A DNA stretch of 64,000 bases from Gemmatimonadota bacterium (GTDB lineage Bacteria > Gemmatimonadota > Gemmatimonadetes > Gemmatimonadales > Gemmatimonadaceae). Of the stretch, positions 1 through 8,360 are shown piece by piece. A model generated the notes under the pieces. That model worked only from the letters and a program-made list of their open reading frames with translations, ran no database searches and was not told where the DNA came from. Position 1 is the first letter of the stretch. The number at the start of each line of letters is the position of its first letter. A program made the position numbers and the translations under genes. The stretch covers positions 186,001 through 250,000 of the forward strand of contig JAIUOB010000001.1 of assembly GCA_020161135.1 (NCBI GenBank). The letters run 5' to 3'.

Positions 1-108
1 TGCCGCGCCACGCACTGCGCAACTGCCGCAGCGCTTCCGTGGTCTCGGTCGTGGCCTGGAATCGGTATTCGCGCAGGGGGTCCTCGTGTGACGTTCCCTG
101 CGGAATCT
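1..108 (-). CDS. possible partial CDS running off the left edge
   Basis: On the minus strand one frame is open from about position 108 to the window edge. It reads as protein-like sequence (HEDPLREYRFQATTETTEAL) with GC at nearly all third positions. No ATG, GTG or TTG start is visible after the in-frame TAG at 109-111, so the start is unexplained; it could be a rare ATT codon or a gene remnant. It lies just downstream of the lipoprotein gene in the same direction. The product cannot be named. Confidence 0.25.
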
Positions 109-113
109 AGAGG

Positions 114-686
114 CTACTCCGCGCGACGAAACGCGTGCGCGCGGCGCAGCCGCCACGGACCGCCGGGTTCACGGGCTTCGGTGCGCAGCGCCATGGTGCC
201 GGCTCCCACCTCGAGCGTCTCCCGAATGCGCACGGGCTGATCGTCCTCCGTGCCGTCGACTTCGAGCACGAGCCGCAGCGGTGCGCCGTCGGTACCGCCG
301 GCCACTTCACGCACGGCGAACGCCGGGCCGTGCGGCGCGGACGAGGTGCCGACGCGGGCGAGACGCATCGCGCGGTCGAGGTGCAGGTGATCGACGGTGG
401 GCAGGGGGGCGTTGTCGAGCGTGGCGTAGCGCAGCTCGAGGCCGTCACTGTCCGGCGCGGGGAGCACCTGGAGCCGGGCCGGCTGGGTCTGGAGGACGCT
501 TCCCTCGGCGTCGAGCGGGGTGGTGAGTGTCCCCTGCCACCGCCCCACGAGGGTGGTATAGAGCTGGTCGCGCGGTGCGGGCGCCGTCACGCGCGCGGCT
601 CGCGCGCAGGCGGCCAACGCCAGCGAGCTCGCCAAGATGAGCGCGGCAACACGCAGCGCACGCGCGGCCATCGGGTGGGGGGACAT
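114..686 (-). CDS. putative lipoprotein, unknown function
   Basis: Encodes 190 residues. The N-terminus is a hydrophobic signal ending in a lipobox-like LALAAC, so the mature protein is probably lipid-anchored through that Cys. The body contains LVGRWQGTL followed by alternating beta-strand-like segments, reminiscent of small lipocalin-like or DUF1579-type beta-barrel proteins, but I do not recognise the family. An alternative ATG at 671 would give a shorter, more typical lipoprotein signal. It is divergent from the PEP-CTERM gene at 1034. The reading frame has strong GC3 bias, supporting a real gene. Confidence 0.7.
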   Translation of the reverse strand: MSPHPMAARALRVAALILASSLALAACARAARVTAPAPRDQLYTTLVGRWQGTLTTPLDAEGSVLQTQPARLQVLPAPDSDGLELRYATLDNAPLPTVDHLHLDRAMRLARVGTSSAPHGPAFAVREVAGGTDGAPLRLVLEVDGTEDDQPVRIRETLEVGAGTMALRTEAREPGGPWRLRRAHAFRRAE

Positions 687-750
687 GTGGCGCAGACGAG
701 GGAGGGGATGCAGCGGGAGGCGACTGGCCTTTCAGTATCTGGGACACGAG

Positions 751-787
751 GCTCCGGCAAAGGGTTGCAGTGCCTGTTTGCCGGAGC
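751..787. repeat. 11-bp perfect inverted repeat
   Basis: GCTCCGGCAAA (751-761) is exactly complementary to TTTGCCGGAGC (777-787) across a 15-base spacer. It lies upstream of the minus-strand lipoprotein gene. It could be a leader hairpin for that gene or a protein-binding site; no run of T follows to mark it as a terminator. Confidence 0.55.
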
Positions 788-971
788 GTCACAGTGTGAG
801 CCTACGCGGCGAGCGCGGCGTTGGTGCCACAGTTGCTGTCACAGTCGTGCAGCACTCGGCGATGTGAGCGCGGCGCGACGGTTTGCGACTGCGCGCACGC
901 GGCCGAGTGGTGTGACGCGCGCAGCCCGCAGACGGCGGCGTTCCAAAGTCCGGATATCGCCAGTGTTCCGT

Positions 972-988
972 CTGGCACGAACTGTGCT
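972..988 (+). promoter_or_regulatory. sigma-54-type (-24/-12) promoter of PEP-CTERM gene
   Basis: TGGCACG at 973-979, four bases (AACT), then GTGCT at 984-988 reproduce the sigma-54 layout TGGCACG-N4-TTGCW with one mismatch in the -12 element. The invariant GG and GC are 12 bases apart. The predicted start lies about 35 bases before the ATG at 1034. PEP-CTERM genes in several phyla are known to depend on sigma-54 with the PrsK/PrsR regulators, which supports the call. Confidence 0.72.
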
Positions 989-1033
989 GTGAATCACGCT
1001 ATAGGTTGGTCCCCCCTCCATGGAGCTCTCATC

Positions 1034-1564
1034 ATGAAGCGCCTCTCCTCCCTGGTCGCTGCCGCCGTCATCGGCGTTTCGCTCGCGACCGCACCGACCA
1101 CCGCCTCGGCGCAAGCCGCCAACGAGTTCATCACCTTCGGCGGTCTCGATTGGGCGTGGGCCAGCCCGTGCTCGTCGGGCATTCCCGGCAGCTGCGGCAG
1201 CGACATCGTCTTCTTCGGCGGCTGGCGCTACGCCACGCAGCAGGAGTGGACTGGTCGTCCGCAGGCCTCAGACTTTCTCGATCCGTCGGGCAACCACTTC
1301 GGGACCGGCGGCCAGATGCGGTGCGCGGCACACCTGTTCGGCAGCGGCTACTCGCACTGCGACTTCTTCAACAACACGGTGAACAGCTCGCAGGACCCGA
1401 ACTGGGTCATGTCGGGCCCTGGCGTCGGTGTGCAGAGTGGCTATGCCGAGACCTGGGTCGTGCGTGGTAACTCCAACGTCGTCCCCGAGCCCAGCACCTA
1501 CGCCCTCATGGCGGCCGGTCTGGCCGGCGTGTTCGGCGTGGCGCGTCGTCGCCGTCAGCGCTGA
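1034..1564 (+). CDS. PEP-CTERM sorting domain protein
   Basis: Encodes 176 residues. A Sec signal peptide (hydrophobic core after MKRLSS, cleavage near TASAQA) is followed by a Trp-, Gly- and Asn-rich extracellular region containing five Cys. The C-terminus is a textbook PEP-CTERM tripartite signal: VVPEPSTYAL, a hydrophobic helix (MAAGLAGVFGVA), then RRRRQR. Exosortase is expected to cleave it after export; no exosortase is encoded in the window. The start at 1034 is chosen because it begins the signal peptide, and a GGAG lies about 10 bases upstream. It is preceded by a sigma-54-type promoter and followed by a strong hairpin. Confidence 0.92.
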   Translation: MKRLSSLVAAAVIGVSLATAPTTASAQAANEFITFGGLDWAWASPCSSGIPGSCGSDIVFFGGWRYATQQEWTGRPQASDFLDPSGNHFGTGGQMRCAAHLFGSGYSHCDFFNNTVNSSQDPNWVMSGPGVGVQSGYAETWVVRGNSNVVPEPSTYALMAAGLAGVFGVARRRRQR

Positions 1565-1610
1565 GCTGGCGCTGAACCAGCGCTGAACTGAGCGTTCGGC
1601 AGGACACGAA

Positions 1611-1648
1611 GCGGGGGCGGTGCCGATAGGCGCCGCCCCCGTTCTTCA
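1611..1648 (+). terminator. likely terminator of the PEP-CTERM gene
   Basis: GGGGGCGGTGCC pairs with GGCGCCGCCCCC (one G-U pair) around a GATA loop, followed by GTTCTT. It starts about 50 bases after the stop codon of the gene ending at 1564. Confidence 0.65.
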
Positions 1649-1705
1649 TCCGGACCACGCGGGAGCGGTGCCTTGTGGCGCCGCCCGCCTGGTTCATGCA
1701 GACGA

Positions 1706-1739
1706 CGCGGGGGCGGTGCCTGTCGGCACCGCCCCCGCG
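1706..1739 (-). terminator. perfect 15-bp stem, possible terminator for the minus-strand gene
   Basis: Bases 1706-1720 pair exactly with 1725-1739 around loop TGTC. It lies about 57 bases downstream of the stop codon of the Asp-box gene that ends at 1796. No T-run is present on either side, so termination is inferred from stem strength and position. Confidence 0.5.
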
Positions 1740-1795
1740 AGGCGAAGGGACCGTGGCGAGGTGCGCACCAGCCAGCGCACCTCGCCGCGGTTCAC

Positions 1796-4700
1796 TTACC
1801 GTGTGCGCCCACGCGGACGCTCGCGATCGCCTGCATCCCCCTCGTCCTCGAAGAAGCCGAACGGGCTGCCACCGGCCGCGCCGCTCAGGTTCTCGACGCG
1901 GAGCTTGGTCTTCTGCACGGTGTTGCCGATCTGCAGCACGACGCCGAACTCGCCGGTGTTGGCGGTGCCGCCGCCACCGAATCCGCCGAAGCCGCCACCA
2001 CCACGGCCGCCGCCACCCGCCGGCGCGGGCAGCCCGATGATCTCGAACACCTTGCGCACGGCGGGGTTGTTGCCGGCGTTCTGCAGCTGCTGCGCCTGCG
2101 CCTGCAACTGCGCGAACTGCTCGCCACCACCCGGCGGGCCACCGCGACCCGGCGCGGCTTCAGCCGGACGGGCGCACCAGTTGGCAGCTTCCCACTGCGT
2201 CATCGGACGCTCGCAGGCACCGCCCGCGCCACGGCCGCCACCACCACCGCCGCCGCCACGACCGGCGAACTGCGGGGCACCACCGGTCGGCGTGATCAGG
2301 CGGCGCGCGAGCGACAGCGCCGTCGTGTCGTACTTGGCCTTGGCCAGCGAGTCGAGCACCGCCGGCGCACGCACCGCGCGCAGGATGCTGTCACGCTTCT
2401 CGCTGGGCGAGAGCCCGGCGCGCGGCGCCGGACGACCGACGAGCGCGTAGTTCCAGTTCACCGTGTGCAGACCGGCGCTGGCCGGCCCCTGCAACGTCGA
2501 CACGGTATCGCCGGCCGCATCGAGGATGCTGATGCGGGCCGCGCTGCCCGGCGTCGTCACGCGATAGGTGATGGTCGCGCCGTACGGCGGATTCTGCGTG
2601 GTGAAGAAGTGCTGGCCGTTGCCGTTGCCGCTCGCGCCACGCAGCGGCACCTCGCCCCACTGGAACGCCGGGCGCGGGTCGAACAGGTGCGCCGGCTTGG
2701 CGGCAATCGCGCGCGTCATCTGCTGCAGCGGCGACACGTCGACCATCCAGATGCCACGACCGTGCGTCGCCGCGATGAGCTCGCGGTCGCGCGGATGGAT
2801 CTGCAGGTCGTACACCGGCACGCTGGGCAGGTTGGACGCCAGCTTGCTCCACGTCGCGCCCCGATCGATGGACGCATACACGCTGAGCGAGCTGCCCACG
2901 TAGAGCACGTCGCGGTTGGTGGGATCCTCGCGCACGACGTGCAGGAAGTCCGCGTTGCCGTCGGCGGGCAGGTTGTTCACGATGCTCTGGAACGTCTTGC
3001 CGCCGTCCTTCGAGGCGTAGAGGTACGGCTTGAAATCACCGTTACGGTGGTTGTCGAACGCGACGTACACGACGTTGGTGTCGAACTTCGACGCGTCGAT
3101 ACGCGTGACGTACACTTCGCCACCGTTCGGCAGCCCCGGGAAGCGGCCGGCGAGATTCTCCCAGCTACCGCCGTCGTTGCTCGACTTCCACACGTTGCCG
3201 TCATCCGTGCCGGCGTACAGCAGCCCCTGCTTCGCCGGGCTCTCCTCGAGCGCCACCACCGTGCCGTACGTCTCGGCGCCGGTGGCGTCGAGCGTGATGC
3301 CGCCCGTGAGCCGCAGCGCCGTGTCAAGCTTGGCCGTGAGCTGGCGCGACAGGTCGGGGGAGATGAGCTGGAGGTCCTCACCGCGCTTGCTCGACTTGAG
3401 CACGCGGTTGCCGCCGAAGTAGATGACCGCCGGGTTGTGCGGCGAGATGAAGAACGGCGAGTTCCAGTTGAAGCGCAGCGAGAGCGCCACCGAGTCGGCC
3501 TTCTGCTGCTTGCGCAGGGCGTCGATGGCGGCGAGCGTCGCCTTCGACGCCGGCTGCAGCGGGTCGCCACGCACCACCGCGATGGAATCCTCCCAGCGGC
3601 GATAGCCCTCCTGCCACGACGGCTTGCGGAACGCCATGCGCTCGCCGGTCTTGAGGTTCACGCGCTGCACGTTGCCGCCCTGCGACTCGCCGTACACGAT
3701 GTTCGGGTCGGTCGGGTCCATGGCCGCGTAGAAGCCGTCCCCGCCGGCGATCGTGAACCAGTCGCCGAGGCTTGTCTGCGCCGTGCGGCGCTTGCTGGGG
3801 CCGCACCACGTGCCGTTGTCCTGCGCGCCGGCGCAGACGTTGTACGGCACGGCCATGTCGTAGGCCACCTCGTAGAACTGCGCGATGGGCAGGTTCTGCA
3901 ACTGCTGGAAGTTGCCGCCGGCATCGTAGGTGATCGCGATGCCGCCGTCGTTGGCCAGGAACCAGCGCTGCGGATCGTTCGGGTCGATCCAGATGCCGTG
4001 GTCGTCGACGTGCACGCTCTGCGCCGCGTTGCGCGACGTCTTGCCGCCGTCATCCGACACCTGCAACTCGGTGCTCGAGAAGTACACGCGATTCGGGTTC
4101 TTCGGATCGCTGCGCACCTGCGAGTAGTAGAACGGGCGCACGTTGATGTTGTTCATCTGCGCCCACGTCGCGCCGCCGTCGGTGCTCTTCCAGAGGCCGT
4201 TGTTCTTCGGCGAGCGCTCGCCCACGATGGGGCCGGTGCTGTTCTCGGCCGCCTCGATCATCATGTACATGATGTCGGGCATCGCGAGGTTGATGTCGAG
4301 GCTCATGCGCCCCTTGTAGCCGGCGGGGAACCCGCCGCCCTTCACCTCGGCCCACGTCTCGCCGCCGTCGGTGCTCTTCCAGAGCGCCGAGCCCGGGCCG
4401 CCGCTGAAGAGTGAGTACGGCGTGCGCCGCCGCTCCCAGCTCGTCGCGAAGACGATGTTCGGGTTGCGCGGGTGAATGGCGACATCGACGAAGCCCGCCT
4501 TGTCACTCACGAACTTCACCAGCTTCCACGTCGCGCCACCGTCGGTGGTCTTGTACAGCCCGCGGTCGGGGTTGCTGCGCCACGCCGCGCCGAGCGCCGC
4601 CACGAAGACGACGTTGGGGTTGGTGGGGTGCACCGCAATGCGGCCGATGTGCTCGGTCTTCTCGAGACCGGCAGCCTTCCAGGTGATGCCGCCGTCGGTG

Positions 4701-5137
4701 CTCTTGAAGATGCCGCCGCCCGGCTCGATGGAGTTGCGCGAGTTGGGCTCACCGGTGCCGGCCCACACCTGCTGCGTGTCGCTCGGCGCGATGGCGAGCA
4801 TGCCCATCGAGATGATGCGCTTGTCGTCGAAGACGGGGCGCCAGGTGGTGCCGTTGTTGGTGCTCTTCCAGATGCCACCCGCGGCGGCTGCCACGAAGAT
4901 GGTCTTGGAAGGGCTCGGCAGGCCGACGACGTCGGAGAGGCGCCCCATGAAGTTGGCGGGGCCGACCGTACGCCACTTGAGGCCGGCGACGAACGCCGAG
5001 TCGAGCGGTTGAGCCGGGAGCGTACCGGCCGCGAGCAGGCCGCCCGCGAGCGCGAGGGCCACGCGGCGCGACCAGGGGAGCGCCGTCTGGCGCGACCGAC
5101 GGGGCGCGGTGCGGGTCGCGTGAGGGGAGGTGGGCAT
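1796..5137 (-). CDS. secreted Asp-box (BNR/sortilin-VPS10-like) repeat protein
   Basis: About 1113 residues. The N-terminus has a twin basic region and a hydrophobic signal (ALALAGGLLAAGTLPAQ). The body contains many Asp-box motifs of the form S-x-D-G-G-x-T-W (KSTNNGTTW, KSTDGGITW, KTTDGGATW, KSTDGGETW, SKDGGKTF), the hallmark of BNR/sortilin-type beta-propellers. The last 250 residues are rich in Gly and Pro, with runs such as GRGGGGGGGGRGAGG. Such proteins are usually annotated as glycosyl hydrolase or VPS10-like; catalytic activity is not evident. The start at 5137 precedes the signal; in-frame sequence extends further upstream without signal features. It is paralogous to the gene at 29263-32337. 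Confidence 0.87.
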   Translation of the reverse strand: MPTSPHATRTAPRRSRQTALPWSRRVALALAGGLLAAGTLPAQPLDSAFVAGLKWRTVGPANFMGRLSDVVGLPSPSKTIFVAAAAGGIWKSTNNGTTWRPVFDDKRIISMGMLAIAPSDTQQVWAGTGEPNSRNSIEPGGGIFKSTDGGITWKAAGLEKTEHIGRIAVHPTNPNVVFVAALGAAWRSNPDRGLYKTTDGGATWKLVKFVSDKAGFVDVAIHPRNPNIVFATSWERRRTPYSLFSGGPGSALWKSTDGGETWAEVKGGGFPAGYKGRMSLDINLAMPDIMYMMIEAAENSTGPIVGERSPKNNGLWKSTDGGATWAQMNNINVRPFYYSQVRSDPKNPNRVYFSSTELQVSDDGGKTSRNAAQSVHVDDHGIWIDPNDPQRWFLANDGGIAITYDAGGNFQQLQNLPIAQFYEVAYDMAVPYNVCAGAQDNGTWCGPSKRRTAQTSLGDWFTIAGGDGFYAAMDPTDPNIVYGESQGGNVQRVNLKTGERMAFRKPSWQEGYRRWEDSIAVVRGDPLQPASKATLAAIDALRKQQKADSVALSLRFNWNSPFFISPHNPAVIYFGGNRVLKSSKRGEDLQLISPDLSRQLTAKLDTALRLTGGITLDATGAETYGTVVALEESPAKQGLLYAGTDDGNVWKSSNDGGSWENLAGRFPGLPNGGEVYVTRIDASKFDTNVVYVAFDNHRNGDFKPYLYASKDGGKTFQSIVNNLPADGNADFLHVVREDPTNRDVLYVGSSLSVYASIDRGATWSKLASNLPSVPVYDLQIHPRDRELIAATHGRGIWMVDVSPLQQMTRAIAAKPAHLFDPRPAFQWGEVPLRGASGNGNGQHFFTTQNPPYGATITYRVTTPGSAARISILDAAGDTVSTLQGPASAGLHTVNWNYALVGRPAPRAGLSPSEKRDSILRAVRAPAVLDSLAKAKYDTTALSLARRLITPTGGAPQFAGRGGGGGGGGRGAGGACERPMTQWEAANWCARPAEAAPGRGGPPGGGEQFAQLQAQAQQLQNAGNNPAVRKVFEIIGLPAPAGGGGRGGGGFGGFGGGGTANTGEFGVVLQIGNTVQKTKLRVENLSGAAGGSPFGFFEDEGDAGDRERPRGRTR

Positions 5138-5272
5138 GTGGAGGGAGGTAGATGTCGGATGAACAGCCGCATGGAGAACGTGCGTGCGCGCGAACACGTT
5201 CAACAGTGGGTGGCCGGGCCACGTCTCCGTCGGTCACGTGCCGTCCGCCCTTTCTCTTCGCCAACCCGCGAG

Positions 5273-6343
5273 ATGCCCGCTGCCGCTGGAATTCCCGTTG
5301 CCGGACTCGCCGTCCGCGATGCCGCCTCCCCGCTGGCCCCCTGGGCGTTCCAGCGCCGCACGGTGGGGCCGCGCGACGTGCAGATCGCGATCCACCACTG
5401 CGGGGTGTGCCACTCCGACCTGCACACCGCCCGGGGCGAGTGGGGCGCGATGCGCTACCCGCTGGTGCCGGGGCACGAGATCGTCGGGCGGGTGGTCGCG
5501 GTTGGGCGTGACGTGACCCGGCATGCCATTGGCGATGCCGTCGGTGTCGGCTGTATCGTCGATAGCTGTCGCGATTGTGACGCCTGCAGACGTGGACTGG
5601 AGAACTACTGCGAACGGGGCTCGACGGGAACGTACGCCGGCATCGAGCAGCAGACCGGGCTGCCGACGCAGGGCGGCTACAGCACCGGCATCGTGGTGGA
5701 CGAGGCGTTCGTGGTGAAGGTGCCGGCCTCGCTCGATCTGGCGGCCGCCGCGCCCCTGCTCTGCGCGGGCGTCACGACCTGGTCGCCGCTGCGCCACTGG
5801 GAAGCCGGCCCGGGGACACGGGTGGGGGTGGTCGGACTGGGTGGCCTCGGGCACATGGCCATCAGGCTGGCCGCCGCCCTGGGGGCCGAGGTGACCGCGT
5901 TCACGACCAGCCCGGCCAAGGCGGACGACGCCCGGCGGCTGGGGGCGCAGTCGGTGGTGGTGGCGGACGACGCGCCGGCCTGGCGCAGCCGCCGCAACAG
6001 CCTGGACCTCATCCTCGATACGGTGAGCGGCCCCCACGACGTCGACCGCCTGCTGCGGACGCTGCGCCTCGACGGCGCGATGGTCATGCTCGGCCTTTCA
6101 CCCGACCCGATGCCATTTCCCGGCACGTTCACGCTCGCCTCACGCCGTCGCACGTTGGCCGGCTCGATGATCGGGGGGATCCCCGAGACGCAGGCGATGC
6201 TCGACTTCTGCGGCACGCATGGGCTCGGAGCCGAGATCGAGCGCATCACCGCCCACGATGTGAACATTGCCTGGCAACGCATGGTGCGCGGCGACGTGCG
6301 CTATCGTTTCGTCATCGACTGCGAGACGATAGGCATGGGGTGA
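5273..6343 (+). CDS. zinc-dependent NAD(P) alcohol dehydrogenase
   Basis: 356 residues of the medium-chain dehydrogenase superfamily, cinnamyl-alcohol/YahK-like branch. Catalytic zinc ligands are visible in CGVCHSDLH and GHEIVG; the structural zinc site is the four-Cys segment CRDCDACRRGLENYC; the Rossmann glycine motif is GLGGLGHMA. It should oxidise alcohols or reduce aldehydes in the cytoplasm, preferring NADPH if it follows its close relatives. ATG at 5273 begins just before the first strand. In-frame sequence upstream overlaps the opposite gene and is not protein-like for this family. It stands alone between a divergent Asp-box gene and the two-component pair. Confidence 0.92.
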   Translation: MPAAAGIPVAGLAVRDAASPLAPWAFQRRTVGPRDVQIAIHHCGVCHSDLHTARGEWGAMRYPLVPGHEIVGRVVAVGRDVTRHAIGDAVGVGCIVDSCRDCDACRRGLENYCERGSTGTYAGIEQQTGLPTQGGYSTGIVVDEAFVVKVPASLDLAAAAPLLCAGVTTWSPLRHWEAGPGTRVGVVGLGGLGHMAIRLAAALGAEVTAFTTSPAKADDARRLGAQSVVVADDAPAWRSRRNSLDLILDTVSGPHDVDRLLRTLRLDGAMVMLGLSPDPMPFPGTFTLASRRRTLAGSMIGGIPETQAMLDFCGTHGLGAEIERITAHDVNIAWQRMVRGDVRYRFVIDCETIGMG

Positions 6344-6463
6344 TCGGGATTCCATCGGTCGCGCGCGGGCCCTACCTTGGCTCCCGTAGCCGTATGACCA
6401 CCGTCCGCCGTCCGACGCGGTCGAGTGCCCTCTCGCTGGCATCACGCCCGCCGATCCCCACCG

Positions 6464-7201
6464 ATGTCGAACCAGTTCTATCCGGAGTGGCCGGATCCCG
6501 AGCGCCTGCTCGTCGTCGAGGACGACGACGCACTGCGCACGACGCTGGTCGACATGCTGGGCACCCTTTGTCGTCAGGTGCGCGCCGCCTCCACGCTGCA
6601 CGAAGCGATGCGTGAGGTGGCGCAGCATCCGCCGGAGCTGCTCCTGCTCGACCTCGGCCTCCCCGATGGCGACGGCGCCGAGTTGCTGCGGCGGCTGCGG
6701 GTCACGACCGACGTGCCGATCATCGTGCTCACCGGGCGCGACGACGAGGAAGAAAAGGTCGCGCTGCTCGACGCCGGCGCCGACGACTTCCTCGTCAAAC
6801 CGTGCGGCGCGGCCGAACTGCTGGCACGGGTGCGTGGACAGATCCGTCGCGCGGGCGTGTCGAAGGCGGCGCGGCGTTGGACGCGCCTGCAGTTGGACGG
6901 CGTGGAGATCGACCTGCTCGAGCAGCGCGTGGTGCGTCACGGGGAACCGCAGCGCCTGACGCCCACGGAGTGGTCGCTGCTCCGCACGCTGGTCCTGCAC
7001 GCGGGCCGGCCGCTCTCGCCCCGTCAACTGTGGGACCTCGTGTGGAATCGCGAGTTCGGCGACTACGCGACCCACGTGCGCGTGCACATGACGCACCTGC
7101 GCCGCAAGATCGAGCCCGACCCCTCCATGCCGCGCCTCATCGTGACCGAGCCCGGCGTCGGCTATCGCTTCGCCGCGCCGCCGCCCGCGCGGTCCACGTG
7201 A
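6464..7201 (+). CDS. OmpR/KdpE-family response regulator
   Basis: 245 residues. The receiver domain has acidic residues in VVEDDD, the phospho-acceptor Asp63 in LLLDLGLPDGDG, the conserved Thr in IVLTGRDD and Lys in FLVKPCG. The C-terminal half is a winged-helix DNA-binding domain ending in the usual VTEPGVGYRF. It resembles KdpE. The sensor kinase gene follows at 7239 after 37 bases, so the two are probably co-transcribed. No kdpFABC potassium pump genes are in the window, so the target is unknown. Confidence 0.9.
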   Translation: MSNQFYPEWPDPERLLVVEDDDALRTTLVDMLGTLCRQVRAASTLHEAMREVAQHPPELLLLDLGLPDGDGAELLRRLRVTTDVPIIVLTGRDDEEEKVALLDAGADDFLVKPCGAAELLARVRGQIRRAGVSKAARRWTRLQLDGVEIDLLEQRVVRHGEPQRLTPTEWSLLRTLVLHAGRPLSPRQLWDLVWNREFGDYATHVRVHMTHLRRKIEPDPSMPRLIVTEPGVGYRFAAPPPARST

Positions 7202-7238
7202 CCGGCCTCTGTGACGCGGTGCGCGTGACCCCGTCCGC

Positions 7239-8360
7239 GTGACCCGCTGGCGCATCTGGCTGCTGTACCTGGGCCTCTGGGGCGCCGCGACGGTGCTGTT
7301 CGCCCAGGCGACGCGCAACCCGGACGTCCGCATCGCGCACGGGGCGCTCACGTACCTCATCCTCATCATCGGGGCGAGTCGCCAGGGTGGACGCGCGCTG
7401 TCGATGACGATGGTGGCCATCAGCTACCTGGCGGTCGACTGGTTCTTCGTGCCGCCCCGGCTGGCGTTCGGCGCCGCGTCGCAGCTCAACTGGCTGATCC
7501 TCATCGGCTTCGTGCTCACAGGGCTGCTCATCTCGCAGCTCTTCGCGCAATTGCAGGCGGCGGTGCGCCTCGCGCGCGAGCGCACCCTCGAGGTGGAGCG
7601 CCTGAGCAGCGAGCGCCTGCAGCTCGAACGTGAAGCGCGCACGGCTCAGGCGCTCCGCGACGCCGATCGCCTCAAGAACGCGCTGCTCGGCTCGACCGCG
7701 CACGACCTGCGCTCGCCGGTCGCGACCCTGGCCCTGCTCGCCGACCCGGTCGCGGGCTTCCCGCACGAGACGGCATTGACGCGGGTGCGCGACGAGGCGC
7801 GGCGTCTCGGCGAGTTCATCTCGACGTTGCAGCGCTTCGCGGGCGCCGACGGCGGCACCGAGCTGCGCACGGGCGTGCACGAGGTGGAGGACATCGTGCA
7901 GACCGCGTTGCGCTCGGCCACCGCGCTGCTGGCGCGTCGTGAGGTGCGCACGATGCTCGCCCCCGCCACCGTGGTGTGCGACCTCACGCTCACCGTCCAG
8001 GTGCTGGGCAACCTGCTGCAGAACGCGGCGCGGCACACGCCACCGCACCGACCCATCGACGTCTACCTGAACAGCACGAACGACGCGCTCGAGATCGTCG
8101 TGGCCGACCGCGGTCCCGGGCTCGACGAAGCCGAGATCGAGCGCACCTTCTCACCGCTGCGCCGTCGCCCGACCGACGAGAGTGCCGACCTGCCGGAAGA
8201 GCGGCGCATGGGCATGGGCCTCTCGATCGCGCGCACCTTTGCCCGGGCGCAGCGCGGCGACGTGGTCTATCGGCCGCGCGACGGGGGCGGCGCCGAGTTC
8301 GCGCTGCGCCTGCCGAAACGCGCCCGCATCGCCGGCCTGCCGCTGCCCGACGCTACTTGA
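7239..8360 (+). CDS. KdpD-like sensor histidine kinase (short form)
   Basis: 373 residues with a GTG start. The N-terminal third is a four-helix DUF4118 membrane domain typical of KdpD, with the signature VDWFFVPPRLAF. It is followed by a coiled linker, a HisKA motif STAHDLRSP (His155) and an HATPase domain with NLLQNAARHT, ADRGPGL and GMGLSIA. Unlike full-length KdpD (about 890 residues) it lacks the N-terminal KdpD and Usp domains, so it may sense something other than potassium. The 3' end overlaps the convergent gene by 8 bases. Confidence 0.9.
   Translation: MTRWRIWLLYLGLWGAATVLFAQATRNPDVRIAHGALTYLILIIGASRQGGRALSMTMVAISYLAVDWFFVPPRLAFGAASQLNWLILIGFVLTGLLISQLFAQLQAAVRLARERTLEVERLSSERLQLEREARTAQALRDADRLKNALLGSTAHDLRSPVATLALLADPVAGFPHETALTRVRDEARRLGEFISTLQRFAGADGGTELRTGVHEVEDIVQTALRSATALLARREVRTMLAPATVVCDLTLTVQVLGNLLQNAARHTPPHRPIDVYLNSTNDALEIVVADRGPGLDEAEIERTFSPLRRRPTDESADLPEERRMGMGLSIARTFARAQRGDVVYRPRDGGGAEFALRLPKRARIAGLPLPDAT

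Larger units (their letters stand above)
687..1033. other. divergent intergenic region
   Basis: This 347-base gene-free stretch separates the lipoprotein gene (minus) from the PEP-CTERM gene (plus). It holds an 11-bp inverted repeat (751-787), several copies of a CACAGT-like word around 788-850, and a sigma-54-type promoter (972-988). No convincing ORF is present. Confidence 0.6.
1609..1739. repeat. three tandem copies of a related GC-rich hairpin
   Basis: Three inverted repeats built on the same half-site (GGGGCGGTGCC) follow one another at about 1609-1646, 1658-1688 and 1706-1739, each with a 4-base loop (GATA, TTGT, TGTC). The third is a perfect 15-bp stem; the first two carry wobbles or mismatches. 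They sit between two convergent genes. One terminator would be enough, so the triplication is unusual. Confidence 0.75.

Noticed and set aside
1673..4414. 913-residue open frame antisense to the first Asp-box gene
   Set aside because: It is a mirror effect of GC-rich codons; the composition is mostly Arg, Ala, Val and His without domains, while the opposite strand has clear Asp-box motifs and a signal peptide.
4472..5272. N-terminal extension of the alcohol dehydrogenase frame
   Set aside because: It lies antisense to the Asp-box gene, is unlike any alcohol dehydrogenase N-terminus, and a good ATG exists at 5273.
6464..8360. A complete Kdp potassium-uptake system
   Set aside because: Only regulator and sensor genes are present; none of kdpF, kdpA, kdpB or kdpC is encoded here.
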